In this document: positions 7,479 to 14,985 of the stretch, piece after piece
Layout of the letters: each line of letters begins with the position of its first letter
Position numbering within the stretch: position 1 is the first letter of the stretch
Assembly: GCA_030951025.1 (NCBI GenBank)
Contig: JAUZQK010000084.1
Location: forward strand, 1-32,501
Direction of reading: 5' to 3'
From: Mariprofundus sp.
GTDB lineage: Bacteria; Pseudomonadota; Zetaproteobacteria; Mariprofundales; Mariprofundaceae
DNA length: 32,501 nucleotides
Translations under genes and position numbers: made by a program
Notes under the pieces: generated by a model
Seen by the model: the letters and a program-made list of their open reading frames with translations, nothing else
Told to the model about the DNA's origin: nothing
Databases searched by the model: none

Positions 7479-7855
7479 TGCTTTTTGATACAGATGTGCT
7501 TATTTTTGTGCAACGGGGCAATCTAAAAGCTGCCAATATGGTGAATGATGCAACACAGCGTTTTATATCCATTCAAACCTATATGGAGCTATTACAAGGG
7601 GCGCAGAATAAAAAACAACATCGTATTATTCAGCAGTTTCTCAAAGACTTTTCGTTTACCATTTTACCACTGACTGAAAATATTGGGCATCGTGCTGCTG
7701 TTTATGTTGAAGAATATGCTTTGTCCGATGCGATGCGGGCAGGTGATGCGATTATTGCTGCAACAGCATCCGAACATGTACTGCCTTTGGCAACGGCCAA
7801 CATCAAACACTTTCGTCCGATTCAAGAATTGGATATTAACATACTAAAACCTTGA
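7478..7855 (+). CDS. vapC: PIN-domain (VapC-like) RNase toxin
   Basis: 125 residues from ATG 7478 (a TTG one codon earlier is unlikely). The acidic residues of a PIN nuclease are in place: D4 and D6 in FDTDVLI, E37 in YMELLQG and D90 in MRAGDAIIAAT. The C-terminal LATANIKHFRPI resembles the conserved end of VapC proteins (LATxNxxHF). Such toxins are Mg-dependent endoribonucleases that cleave tRNA or rRNA and stop growth when the antitoxin is lost. The gene is full length with no damage, unlike both flanking restriction genes. Confidence 0.88.
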   Translation: MLFDTDVLIFVQRGNLKAANMVNDATQRFISIQTYMELLQGAQNKKQHRIIQQFLKDFSFTILPLTENIGHRAAVYVEEYALSDAMRAGDAIIAATASEHVLPLATANIKHFRPIQELDINILKP

Positions 7856-7859
7856 GTGA

Positions 7860-8324
7860 CTTCGCATCCATCCAAGCTTATTTCGTGAAATCAACCTGAT
7901 TCGTAAAACAGGCAATGCCGCAGCAGCGAAACACTTAAAGCGCCATGATAAGCCTCTGGGTGAGTTTATTCGGGGCATTGTTGGCCTGGATAAATCTGCG
8001 GCTCAAGCTGCGTTTGCTGAATTCATTCAGGCAGGAAATCTACGGGCTGACCAAATCACCTTCATCAATAATACCATCAACTACTTGAGCACCAATGGTA
8101 CGATTGATAAGGCCATGCTTTTTCAGTCACCTTTTACATTTGCTCACCAAGACGGACTACTTGGTGTGTTTGATGATGCAGACTTTTATGCCTCTGATAT
8201 AGCAGGCTTGCATAGCGAGGCTGAAACTTCATTGAACGTATGCCTTCGATTCAGGTTTGAGCAAAGCCTCAAACCTGTTCAAACGCAGCAGCATAGCTTC
8301 TTCGCATTAACCGGTTTGGCGTAA
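7860..8324 (+). pseudogene. hsdR: type I restriction endonuclease (HsdR) C-terminal remnant
   Basis: The frame opens after a TGA at 7857 with no credible start. It encodes REINLIRKTGNAAAAKHLK, then GEFIRGIVGLDKSAAQAAF and later QSPFTFAHQDGLLGVFDDAD. This matches the helical C-terminal region of HsdR (the GLD.xAA..AF.EF stretch and the final SPFT...G...F motif). All motor and nuclease domains are gone, leaving about 120 recognisable residues to about 8205; the frame then runs through unrelated sequence to a TAA at 8322. Together with the hsdM fragment it shows a type I system decayed around the toxin-antitoxin pair. Confidence 0.85.
8253..8276. repeat. perfect hairpin, related to an inverted repeat at 6925-6951
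   Basis: AGGTTTGAG-CAAAGC-CTCAAACCT is a perfect 9-bp hairpin. GTTTGAGC...AAGCCTCAAAC also occurs at 6925-6951 with a longer loop. The two bracket the hsdM/TA/hsdR block. There is no T run, so it is not an obvious terminator. Confidence 0.6.
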
Positions 8325-8822
8325 CAGAGCCAGCAAATGGGCTGCGGCTTTATCGTAGGCACTGTTGCCGGTGTGTTGGGTGGGGGCTGTATTGGAGAGC
8401 AGAGCCCGGCCTTGTTTTTGCATGAATGCGGCCGCTTCATCGGTCAGGATTTTTCCACTTAAACGCATTTGGGCTGCTTGAGCTGCGAGCTGCAAGTGCT
8501 CGTTGTTGATGGCTTGCGGGGCAGCATCGAGCAATTCAAAGATGGCATCACCGAGATCATGGGTGGCTTTCATCATCGGATGATCTGCTGCGCCGCCATG
8601 ATGCATGGCATTCATCTCCGGACCCGACATTGCCCTGCGGGCAAGTTCAAGGGCATGATTGCGCACTGATTCACCGGGTAGCGTGGCCAGACTCGCGGCC
8701 TGTGTTAACAAGAGCTGTAGTTGCAACATCGGAGCTGTATGTTTTATTTCTGTTTCATGTTGCTGCGTACAGGCTGGCAGTAATAACGACAGTGAAATCA
8801 AGAATAAAGATAGTTGTTTCAT
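8307..8822 (-). CDS. predicted lipoprotein of unknown function
   Basis: 171 residues with a type II signal peptide: Lys3, a Leu-rich core and lipobox LLPAC with the lipidated cysteine at 18. Maturation by Lgt and LspA would anchor it in the membrane. The mature part is Ala/Leu-rich and helical with a His/Met cluster (MNAMHHGGAADHPMMK) around residues 72-87 that could bind metal. I do not recognise the family. The ribosome-binding site AAGGAG sits in the first unit of a tandem 15-bp repeat upstream. It diverges from the kinase gene starting near 8927. Confidence 0.82.
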   Translation of the reverse strand: MKQLSLFLISLSLLLPACTQQHETEIKHTAPMLQLQLLLTQAASLATLPGESVRNHALELARRAMSGPEMNAMHHGGAADHPMMKATHDLGDAIFELLDAAPQAINNEHLQLAAQAAQMRLSGKILTDEAAAFMQKQGRALLSNTAPTQHTGNSAYDKAAAHLLALLRQTG

Positions 8823-8825
8823 TGG

Positions 8826-8855
8826 GCTGATCTCCTTTGAGCTGATCTCTTTTGA
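8826..8855. repeat. tandem 15-bp repeat carrying a duplicated ribosome-binding site
   Basis: GCTGATCTCCTTTGA (8826-8840) and GCTGATCTCTTTTGA (8841-8855) differ by one base. On the minus strand each has a Shine-Dalgarno-like core (AAGGAGAT and the altered AAGAGAT) ahead of the lipoprotein start at 8822; the near copy is the intact one. Confidence 0.8.
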
Positions 8856-8926
8856 GATTGAATGCAGGATTTGATCGAATGGTGTCGGATGATGTCATAT
8901 TCAGAGCGACTGAGAAAGGTAGGGAA

Positions 8927-9916
8927 ATGATTGTAGCCAAAGCGATGCACACACAATGGAATGATATCGTGATGCAAGCCAGCGGGGCGGACTCAGCAAA
9001 ACGGGGCGACGTGATTCAAACGCTTTGGAGCGGTTATGGTGAGATCGTGCGTTATGAATTGAGCGGTGCGGAGATGGATAGTCTGGTGGTGAAACATGTG
9101 CAGTTTCCGAGTCAGGTGAATCATCCGCGTGGCTGGCATAATGATCATGCCCATCAACGCAAGGTGAAATCCTATGAGGTGGAAATGGCCTGGTATCATG
9201 ATTGGGCTATGCGCTGTGATGAGCATTGCCGTGTGCCGCATTGTTATGCTTCGGAAACAATTGCTGATGAACATCTGATTATTCTGGAGGATTTGGATGC
9301 GGCGGGATTCCCGCTGCGTAAAACAGCAGTGAAGCTGCAGGATATTCAAGCTTGTTTAGCCTGGCTGGCAAATTTTCATGCTGAATTTATGGCTGTTGAA
9401 GCCGTCAATTTATGGCCAGTTGGCAGCTATTGGCATTTGGCCACGCGCTTGCATGAGCTGGCGGTGATGGATGATGATGCCTTGCGTGATGCCGCTCCCG
9501 TGCTCGATTCGATGTTGAACAATTGCCGCTACCAAACACTGATTCATGGTGATGCCAAGCTGGCCAACTTTTGTTTTGCCAGCAATGGACAAGCGGTGGC
9601 TGCAGTTGATTTTCAATATATCGGGGCTGGTTGCGGCATGAAGGATGTGGCCTATCTGCTGGGCAGCTGTTTATCTGATCGTGAGCAGATGTGTTATGAA
9701 GCAACACTATTGAATGATTATTTTGCGGCTTTAAAACTAGCGCTGCAAAACAAACACAGCGCAGTTGATTGTGCCGCACTGGAAACAGAATGGCGCGCCT
9801 TGTTTACGGTTGCGCAAGCGGATTTTTATCGTTTTCTGGTTGGCTGGATGCCTACGCATTGGAAGATCAATGATTATAATAAACGCATTACTCAGGCTGT
9901 GTTGGCGCGGTTATAA
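8927..9916 (+). CDS. aminoglycoside-phosphotransferase/ecdysteroid-kinase-like small-molecule kinase
   Basis: 329 residues from ATG 8927, preceded by AAAGG at good spacing; the frame is open about 25 codons further upstream. The protein-kinase-like fold is shown by the catalytic loop LIHGDAKLANFCF around residue 207 and the metal-binding AVDFQYIGAG around 226, the HGD...N and DF pairs of APH/CHK kinases. VVKHVQFP near residue 55 would carry the ATP-binding lysine. The CHK-like spacing and the GAGCGMKDVAYLLGSCL stretch after DFQ favour the EcKinase-like branch over true antibiotic kinases. The substrate is unknown. It stands alone. Confidence 0.82.
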   Translation: MIVAKAMHTQWNDIVMQASGADSAKRGDVIQTLWSGYGEIVRYELSGAEMDSLVVKHVQFPSQVNHPRGWHNDHAHQRKVKSYEVEMAWYHDWAMRCDEHCRVPHCYASETIADEHLIILEDLDAAGFPLRKTAVKLQDIQACLAWLANFHAEFMAVEAVNLWPVGSYWHLATRLHELAVMDDDALRDAAPVLDSMLNNCRYQTLIHGDAKLANFCFASNGQAVAAVDFQYIGAGCGMKDVAYLLGSCLSDREQMCYEATLLNDYFAALKLALQNKHSAVDCAALETEWRALFTVAQADFYRFLVGWMPTHWKINDYNKRITQAVLARL

Positions 9917-9974
9917 TAGCTCGGGTTAAATAACCAGAATCAAAAAAATCAATTCAAAAGATTCAAAAAATTTT

Positions 9975-10005
9975 ACCGCGAAGGACGCGGGGTACACAGA
10001 GGAAC
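9975..10005. repeat. single copy of a dispersed ACCGCGAAGGACGC-type repeat
   Basis: ACCGCGAAGGACGCGGGG followed by TACACAGAGGAAC lies between the kinase and cNMP-domain stops. It shares the GGACGC and AGAGGA words with the arms at 3686-3793. It is the only notable content of this 106-bp gap. Confidence 0.6.
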
Positions 10006-10022
10006 GTCAAAATCCAGGCAAT

Positions 10023-11123
10023 TTAAGGCAGTTGCTGGGTTTGTAATTCATTCAATTTGCGCATCAACTGACTGCGTTGTGTTGCGGCATAGGCTGTCAG
10101 TTTTTTACGCAATGGCGGATAAGCTTCGAGCGTATTGATAAAAGCAGCATAAGAGATATGCAGCATGCTGACACCATGCTGGGTGAGCAGATCGGCCGGA
10201 CAACCGCTATCGTGCATGACGGCTGTTTCACCGATCAATGCACCGGGCTTTAAGGTGCTTAAATGTTTGGCGGCATTTGGAGTCTGCCAGTGAAAGCTTG
10301 CTTCGCCCTCAACAATTAAATCGACATGGTGGAGTTTTTCGCCGGCTTTATGAATGGTGGTTGCCGCGCTATAGCGTTCGATATAACTCTCGCTGGCCAG
10401 CTGTTGGCGCATATCCAGTGGCAGGATTTGCAGCACTGGACTAGCTGAAATCAGCCGGATTAGCTGTCGATAATCCACTTTACGACTGATGATCTTTTTT
10501 AATAAGGGGCTGTGCAGAACAGCCTGCATGAGTTTTTTGCGTGGTAGCTTCACAACAATACTGGCCTTGTTGGCGATAATATCGCTTTGCAAAGCACCGG
10601 CATGCAGCAGTTTATCTTCAGCCAGAATATCTCCGGCCTGAATCAGATTAAGCAGTACAGGTGTACCGTCGGCAGCACTGGAAAACTCAGCCAGTTCACC
10701 TGCGCAGACCAAGTACAGGCTATCGAGTGTTTCACCACGATGAAACAAATACTGCCCTTCACGCAAGCGTTTCTGATGCAGTTTTAGCCAGAAACGGTTG
10801 CGCATCGAAGCTGGCAATAAAGCCTGAATATTCTCTACCCCATGATCAGACTCCCGCATGCGCCCGATGATGGGATATTGTTTGATTAGCACATCCGCCT
10901 TGTTTGGCTCGTTGTTTTTGAGCAACTGACTGTGCCATTGGCGTAATAACTCAGTGGCTGTGCTGATCTTGCTCATGCTGATGAGCAGATCGGCATATTG
11001 TTTGATATAGCGCGCATTATCAGGATACAAATCGACCAGATCAGCATACACCTTTAACAGGGTTTGATTGCGTGTGGGTGGCGCTGTGGATGAATCCGTA
11101 TGAGAACTCGAGGCTTTGGACAT
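10023..11123 (-). CDS. tandem cyclic-nucleotide-binding-domain protein
   Basis: 366 residues from ATG 11123; a GTG at 11216 is possible but would crowd the divergent methyltransferase gene. A helical, possibly TPR-like N-terminal region covers residues 20-90 (VYADLVDLYPDNARYIKQY). Two CAP-type beta-roll domains follow at about 105-215 (REGQYLFHRGETLDSLYLV) and 230-340 (IHKAGEKLHHVDLIVEGEA). There is no HTH, kinase or membrane domain. The second phosphate-binding cassette reads LIGETAVMHDSGCPADLL, with the Glu present but the ligand Arg replaced, and the first is more degenerate, so cAMP/cGMP binding is doubtful. Likely a cytosolic sensory or scaffold protein. Confidence 0.85.
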   Translation of the reverse strand: MSKASSSHTDSSTAPPTRNQTLLKVYADLVDLYPDNARYIKQYADLLISMSKISTATELLRQWHSQLLKNNEPNKADVLIKQYPIIGRMRESDHGVENIQALLPASMRNRFWLKLHQKRLREGQYLFHRGETLDSLYLVCAGELAEFSSAADGTPVLLNLIQAGDILAEDKLLHAGALQSDIIANKASIVVKLPRKKLMQAVLHSPLLKKIISRKVDYRQLIRLISASPVLQILPLDMRQQLASESYIERYSAATTIHKAGEKLHHVDLIVEGEASFHWQTPNAAKHLSTLKPGALIGETAVMHDSGCPADLLTQHGVSMLHISYAAFINTLEAYPPLRKKLTAYAATQRSQLMRKLNELQTQQLP

Positions 11124-11231
11124 GGTGCGCAAGCTTACTACAGCGCAAGACTTTGGCGAATGCCTTGTCAATGTTGAATACATTGAAATATTGAGCGCTG
11201 TCGCCACAATGGCCACTTTCAGGAGCCCTCG

Positions 11232-11972
11232 ATGTCATTGATGAAAACCATTCGTTTAGAAAGCAAGCTTATGTATATCAAAACAGAAGAAACGATACGC
11301 CGAAAATTTCGTAAAATGTTGCAGCGTATGATTATTCTGGGGCTCTCGCATAAGGATTCGATTAAGGCGATCGAAATAGCCACTGCCTTTGCCAAGTTTG
11401 AGCAGCAACACATGCCTGATACGCCTGAGTTCTCAACCATCATGCAGCATTATGCACATGGCTTGAATCAAGCTGCTGCCGATGGTTTATATCTGGAGTT
11501 TGGCACGTACAAAGGTAAATCGATGAACATCATGGGTAGCCTAAGCCCCAATACACAGTTTTACTGTTTTGATTCTTTTGAAGGCTTGCCGGAACATTGG
11601 CATGTCGGCGTTGAGAAGGGCACGTTTGGTATTGCCGGAAATATCCCGGATATTCGGCCCAATATTCATCCGGTGAAAGGCTGGTTCGATAAAACATTGC
11701 CTGAGTTTGCCGAACAGCATAAGGATGAAACCATTGCTTTCATGCATATCGATTGTGATCTTTATTCATCAACCAAGACGGTATTTGAATCACTAGGCCA
11801 GATGATTAAACCCGGCACGGTGATTTTATTTGATGAATATTTATGCATTCCGGTTGATGGCGATTGCGAATACAAAGCCCTGATGGAGTTTCTGGCCGAG
11901 TCTGGCCTGAATATGGAATATATCGGAAAAATACGTGGTTTTAATCAGGTTGCCATTCGCATCATCGCTTAA
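11232..11972 (+). CDS. TylF/MycF-like SAM-dependent methyltransferase
   Basis: 246 residues with AGGAG six bases before ATG 11232. The Rossmann methyltransferase core shows motif I as YLEFGTYKGKS (about residue 88), FYCFDSFEGLPE (about 113) with the adenosine-binding acid, and FMHIDCDLYSSTKT (about 173), whose Asp residues bind the divalent metal in TylF-type sugar O-methyltransferases. ILFDEYLC follows. The N-terminal 50 residues are basic and helical. A sugar or polysaccharide substrate is likely from the family, but no glycan cluster is nearby. It diverges from the cNMP gene, and a FetB-like gene follows 36 bp later. Confidence 0.82.
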   Translation: MSLMKTIRLESKLMYIKTEETIRRKFRKMLQRMIILGLSHKDSIKAIEIATAFAKFEQQHMPDTPEFSTIMQHYAHGLNQAAADGLYLEFGTYKGKSMNIMGSLSPNTQFYCFDSFEGLPEHWHVGVEKGTFGIAGNIPDIRPNIHPVKGWFDKTLPEFAEQHKDETIAFMHIDCDLYSSTKTVFESLGQMIKPGTVILFDEYLCIPVDGDCEYKALMEFLAESGLNMEYIGKIRGFNQVAIRIIA

Positions 11973-12008
11973 AGCTCTTGATGCAAGCCTTGTATGAGGG
12001 AGCTGATA

Positions 12009-12692
12009 ATGCTTGATGCCAATCTAGCTGATAATCTGGTTAAATTATTCGCCGCATGGTTGTTGATCGCAGCCGTGGCATATTGGGCACAGCGTGAAAA
12101 TCTGGGGCTCTCACGCCGGATGCTCATTGCTTCTGGACGTGGTTTACTGCAATTGCTGGCGCTGGCGTTTGTATTGCACTGGATTTTTGATATCGAATCC
12201 CATGCCGCCCAGGCATTGCTCATTGTTGCGTTCTGTATTCTCGCCGCCCACAACAGTGCCAGCCATTATGATGCTACAGCTAAAACCTGGCTAGCTGGCT
12301 CTACTGGCTTGATCTGCGCCTGCCTGCTGACCTTGCCATGGTTGGCGCTAATGGGGTCTGTGGCCGATGATACACGCACGCTGGTTCCCCTGGGCAGTAT
12401 GATCGCGGCCAACGGTATGAATGCCATGTCGATTATGTTTGAGCGCTTAAAATCCGGTGGAGAGGTCGGCAACGGATTGAACATGGCACTGATTCCAACC
12501 ATTGATACCCTGCGTCTGGTTGGTTTGGTGCATATGCCCGGCATCTTTGTAGGCATGATTCTGGCCGGTGCTACGGCCATGGATGCAGCGGTGGCGCAGT
12601 TGATTGTCTTGTACATGGTTATTGCATCCAGCTTCAGTGCTTGCCTGATCAGCTTTTTATGCATGAATCATCTGAAGAAAAGTGAGCGCTGA
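12009..12692 (+). CDS. fetB: FetB-like UPF0014 ABC transporter permease
   Basis: 227 residues from ATG 12009, chosen because AGGGAG at 11997-12002 is well placed; an in-frame ATG at 11994 would add five residues. About seven membrane segments are visible. The cytoplasmic stretch SGRGLLQLLALAFVL near residue 38 and PLGSMIAANGMNAMSI near 125 are characteristic of the FetB/YbbM family, the membrane half of an exporter tied to iron homeostasis and peroxide resistance in E. coli. The ATPase partner FetA, normally adjacent, is absent here; the closest genes are a methyltransferase and a VOC protein. Confidence 0.85.
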   Translation: MLDANLADNLVKLFAAWLLIAAVAYWAQRENLGLSRRMLIASGRGLLQLLALAFVLHWIFDIESHAAQALLIVAFCILAAHNSASHYDATAKTWLAGSTGLICACLLTLPWLALMGSVADDTRTLVPLGSMIAANGMNAMSIMFERLKSGGEVGNGLNMALIPTIDTLRLVGLVHMPGIFVGMILAGATAMDAAVAQLIVLYMVIASSFSACLISFLCMNHLKKSER

Positions 12693-12720
12693 AAGAATGA
12701 ACACAGAGGCTCATCCCACC

Positions 12721-13077
12721 TCAAGCAATCAATTCAATCGTATTGCCATCCGGATCGCGGCAGAACAACGCTGCCCTGCCTGATTTACTCATGCTGTATT
12801 GAATAGCAGCGGCATCGAGTCTGGCTGTGATCAGAGCCAGATCGTCAACCTGCATGGCGACATGATGATCCCGACCGCCATGCTCGGGCTTATCGCAGCC
12901 CTGATAAGGATCGGGCAACAACATCAGGTGAATTTGCTGAGCATTCTCCAGCCCATACCAGAGACCATCAAAAGCCAGCTCGGGGCGATCAATACGCTGC
13001 AGACCCAATATGTGTTCATAAAACTGTGCAGCAGACTTTAAATCCTGCACCAACAAACCGATGTGTACTATTTTCAT
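12721..13077 (-). CDS. VOC-family (glyoxalase/bleomycin-resistance-like) protein
   Basis: 118 residues from ATG 13077, preceded by GGAGGAG; the upstream open frame is an overlap shadow. A complete VOC domain is visible with paired beta-alpha-beta-beta-beta units: KIVHIGLLVQDL at the start with the first metal His, RDHHVAMQVDDL near residue 68 with the second His, and DPDGNTIELIA at the end with the metal-binding Glu. Such proteins include glyoxalase I, dioxygenases and epimerases; the substrate cannot be assigned. It lies 46 bp upstream of the ROK stop on the same strand, so it may be co-transcribed after the ROK gene. Confidence 0.88.
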   Translation of the reverse strand: MKIVHIGLLVQDLKSAAQFYEHILGLQRIDRPELAFDGLWYGLENAQQIHLMLLPDPYQGCDKPEHGGRDHHVAMQVDDLALITARLDAAAIQYSMSKSGRAALFCRDPDGNTIELIA

Positions 13078-13123
13078 TTCTCCTCCATAACTATTATGCC
13101 CAAAACTGCTATCCCCATAGCTA

Positions 13124-14023
13124 TCAACCCCACAACCGAGCTGCACCGCGCACGCCGGATGAATCACCATGTTTGGGTGGCAATAATCTGGTGCGCACCT
13201 CGTCTGAAAAAACAAACTCCTGCCATAGCGCCGGAACTCGCTCATACAGGTCAGCTATATTCGACAAACCTCCACCAAGCACAATCACATCCGGATCGAG
13301 TATATTGATCACGCTCGCCAGTGCCGCCGCAAGCCGTGTGGCATAAGACTCTAAACTGCGCTGGCATGCAGCATCGCCCGATTTGGCTGCTGCGGCAATC
13401 GCTGCGGCACTGAGATGTTGATTGCTCTGCCGATAATGATCCGCACTCAAGCCAGGCCCTGACAACCATGTTTCGATGCAACCGAAGCGGCCGCAATAAC
13501 AAGCAGGCCCCGGCCAATCAACGGCTGAAAAAACGGGCAATGGATTATGCCCCCATTCACCAGCAATATAATTGATGCCATCAACCAACTGCCCCTGCAC
13601 CACAAGGCCGCCACCGACACCTGTGCCCAGAATCACCGCAAATACAACCGCCGCGCCTTGCGCTGCGCCGTCCACAGCTTCAGATAAGGCAAAGCAATTG
13701 GCATCATTACTTAAACGCACCCTCCGATGCAGCAATCTTTCGATATCCCGTTGTAAGAACTGGCCATTCAAACAGGTCGAATTACAGTTTTTCATACGCC
13801 CTGTGCGCAATGACTGCGCCCCGGGTGTGCCAATACCCAGGCTGGCAATAGCGCCCAGTTGCGATTCGGCCTGAATCACCATCGCAGCGATTAACGCCAG
13901 CGTAGCTTGATAATCACCCGCCGGTGTCGGTTGGCGTACACGCAGTTGCTCGTTGCCCTGAGCATCGAGTGCGATCAGTTCAATTTTACTGCCGCCCAGG
14001 TCAATGCCGATGCTTATATCCAT
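13124..14023 (-). CDS. ROK-family sugar kinase (fructokinase/N-acetylhexosamine kinase type)
   Basis: 299 residues from ATG 14023; an ATG two codons earlier is equally possible. The actin-like ATPase fold is clear: phosphate-1 loop IGIDLGGSK (5-13), catalytic Asp in SNDANC (105-110), phosphate-2 ILGTGVGGG (131-139), substrate residues EWGHNP (156-161) and the ROK zinc motif CYCGRFGCIE (175-184). IVLGGGLSN is the adenosine motif. ROK kinases phosphorylate glucose, fructose, GlcNAc or ManNAc. There is no N-terminal HTH, so this is an enzyme and not a repressor. It diverges from folD with only about 56 bp between starts. Confidence 0.93.
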   Translation of the reverse strand: MDISIGIDLGGSKIELIALDAQGNEQLRVRQPTPAGDYQATLALIAAMVIQAESQLGAIASLGIGTPGAQSLRTGRMKNCNSTCLNGQFLQRDIERLLHRRVRLSNDANCFALSEAVDGAAQGAAVVFAVILGTGVGGGLVVQGQLVDGINYIAGEWGHNPLPVFSAVDWPGPACYCGRFGCIETWLSGPGLSADHYRQSNQHLSAAAIAAAAKSGDAACQRSLESYATRLAAALASVINILDPDVIVLGGGLSNIADLYERVPALWQEFVFSDEVRTRLLPPKHGDSSGVRGAARLWG

Positions 14024-14079
14024 GCCCATGCAGCTTATCATTGTCTGAATAGTCCGATACTGCAACAATGCGCATCACT

Positions 14080-14985
14080 ATGACGACATCACATGCACAA
14101 ATTCTCGATGGTAAAGCACTGGCTGCACGTATGCGGCAGGATATTGGCCGCGAAGCTGCACTACTGACGCAAACACATGGGCGCAAGCCCGGCCTGGCCG
14201 TGATTCTGGTTGGCGCTGATCCCGCTTCGCAGGTTTATGTGGCGGCCAAGCAAAAAGGCTGTGACAGCGCTGGCATTGCATCCTTTTCGACCGAGCTGGC
14301 ATCGGATACATCACAGCAACATTTACTCGGCCTGATTAGCGAATTGAATCAGAATCCAAAAGTAGATGGGATTCTGGTGCAATTACCGTTACCTGATCAC
14401 ATCGATTCAGAAACCATCATCGAAGCCATTGATCCGGGTAAAGATGTGGATGGCTTTCACCCCTATAATCTGGGTCGATTGGCTGCTCGTCAGCCGCTAC
14501 TGCGCTCATGTACCCCGTATGGTTGCATGAAACTCATCGCGGAAACAGGCATTGATCTACACGGCAAAGAATGTGTCATTGTCGGCGCATCCAATATTGT
14601 AGGCAGACCGATGGGGCTGGAATTATTACTGGCCGGAGCAACCATCACCATCACCCATAAATTCACCCGCAATTTACAAGCCCATGTGGAACGGGCTGAT
14701 ATTGTCGTCGCTGCGGCTGGTAAACAGGGACTGATTCAAGGTGAATGGATTAAACCCGGTGCAATTGTTATTGATGTCGGCATCCACCGCCTCGACAATG
14801 GCACGCTCACCGGCGATGTCGATTTTGATGCGGCCAGTCAACGCGCCAGCTGGATTACACCGGTGCCCGGTGGTGTAGGGCCTATGACCATCACCATGCT
14901 GTTGGCCAATACGATCCAGGCATTTAAAACGCATGTGGGAGAGACTGATATGGGGAATACCGAGGTGGGGAATACCGATGTCTGA
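14080..14985 (+). CDS. folD: bifunctional methylene-THF dehydrogenase/methenyl-THF cyclohydrolase FolD
   Basis: 301 residues from ATG 14080 (an ATG at 14068 is also in frame; neither has a clear ribosome-binding site). Catalytic YVAAK with Tyr53 and Lys57, [13 protein letters not shown], the NADP-site [11 protein letters not shown] and the signature [10 protein letters not shown] are all present. It interconverts 5,10-methylene-THF and 10-formyl-THF. It heads the glycine-cleavage operon, whose product is its substrate. The C-terminus ends in an unusual [11 protein letters not shown] encoded by a 15-bp tandem repeat that also duplicates the gcvT ribosome-binding region. The stop overlaps gcvT by 8 bases. 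Confidence 0.97.
   Translation: MTTSHAQILDGKALAARMRQDIGREAALLTQTHGRKPGLAVILVGADPASQVYVAAKQKGCDSAGIASFSTELASDTSQQHLLGLISELNQNPKVDGILVQLPLPDHIDSETIIEAIDPGKDVDGFHPYNLGRLAARQPLLRSCTPYGCMKLIAETGIDLHGKECVIVGASNIVGRPMGLELLLAGATITITHKFTRNLQAHVERADIVVAAAGKQGLIQGEWIKPGAIVIDVGIHRLDNGTLTGDVDFDAASQRASWITPVPGGVGPMTITMLLANTIQAFKTHVGETDMGNTEVGNTDV
14951..14978 (+). repeat. tandem 15-bp repeat at the folD-gcvT junction
   Basis: TGGGGAATACCGA occurs at 14951-14963 and 14966-14978 with a 15-bp period. The second unit supplies GAGGTGGGG, the ribosome-binding site of gcvT, and the repeat adds five residues to FolD without shifting its frame. Confidence 0.85.

Noticed and set aside
14024-14079. Glycine riboswitch or GcvA-type leader before folD-gcv
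   Set aside because: Only about 56 bp separates the ROK and folD starts, too little for a glycine riboswitch, and no aptamer-like sequence is seen.
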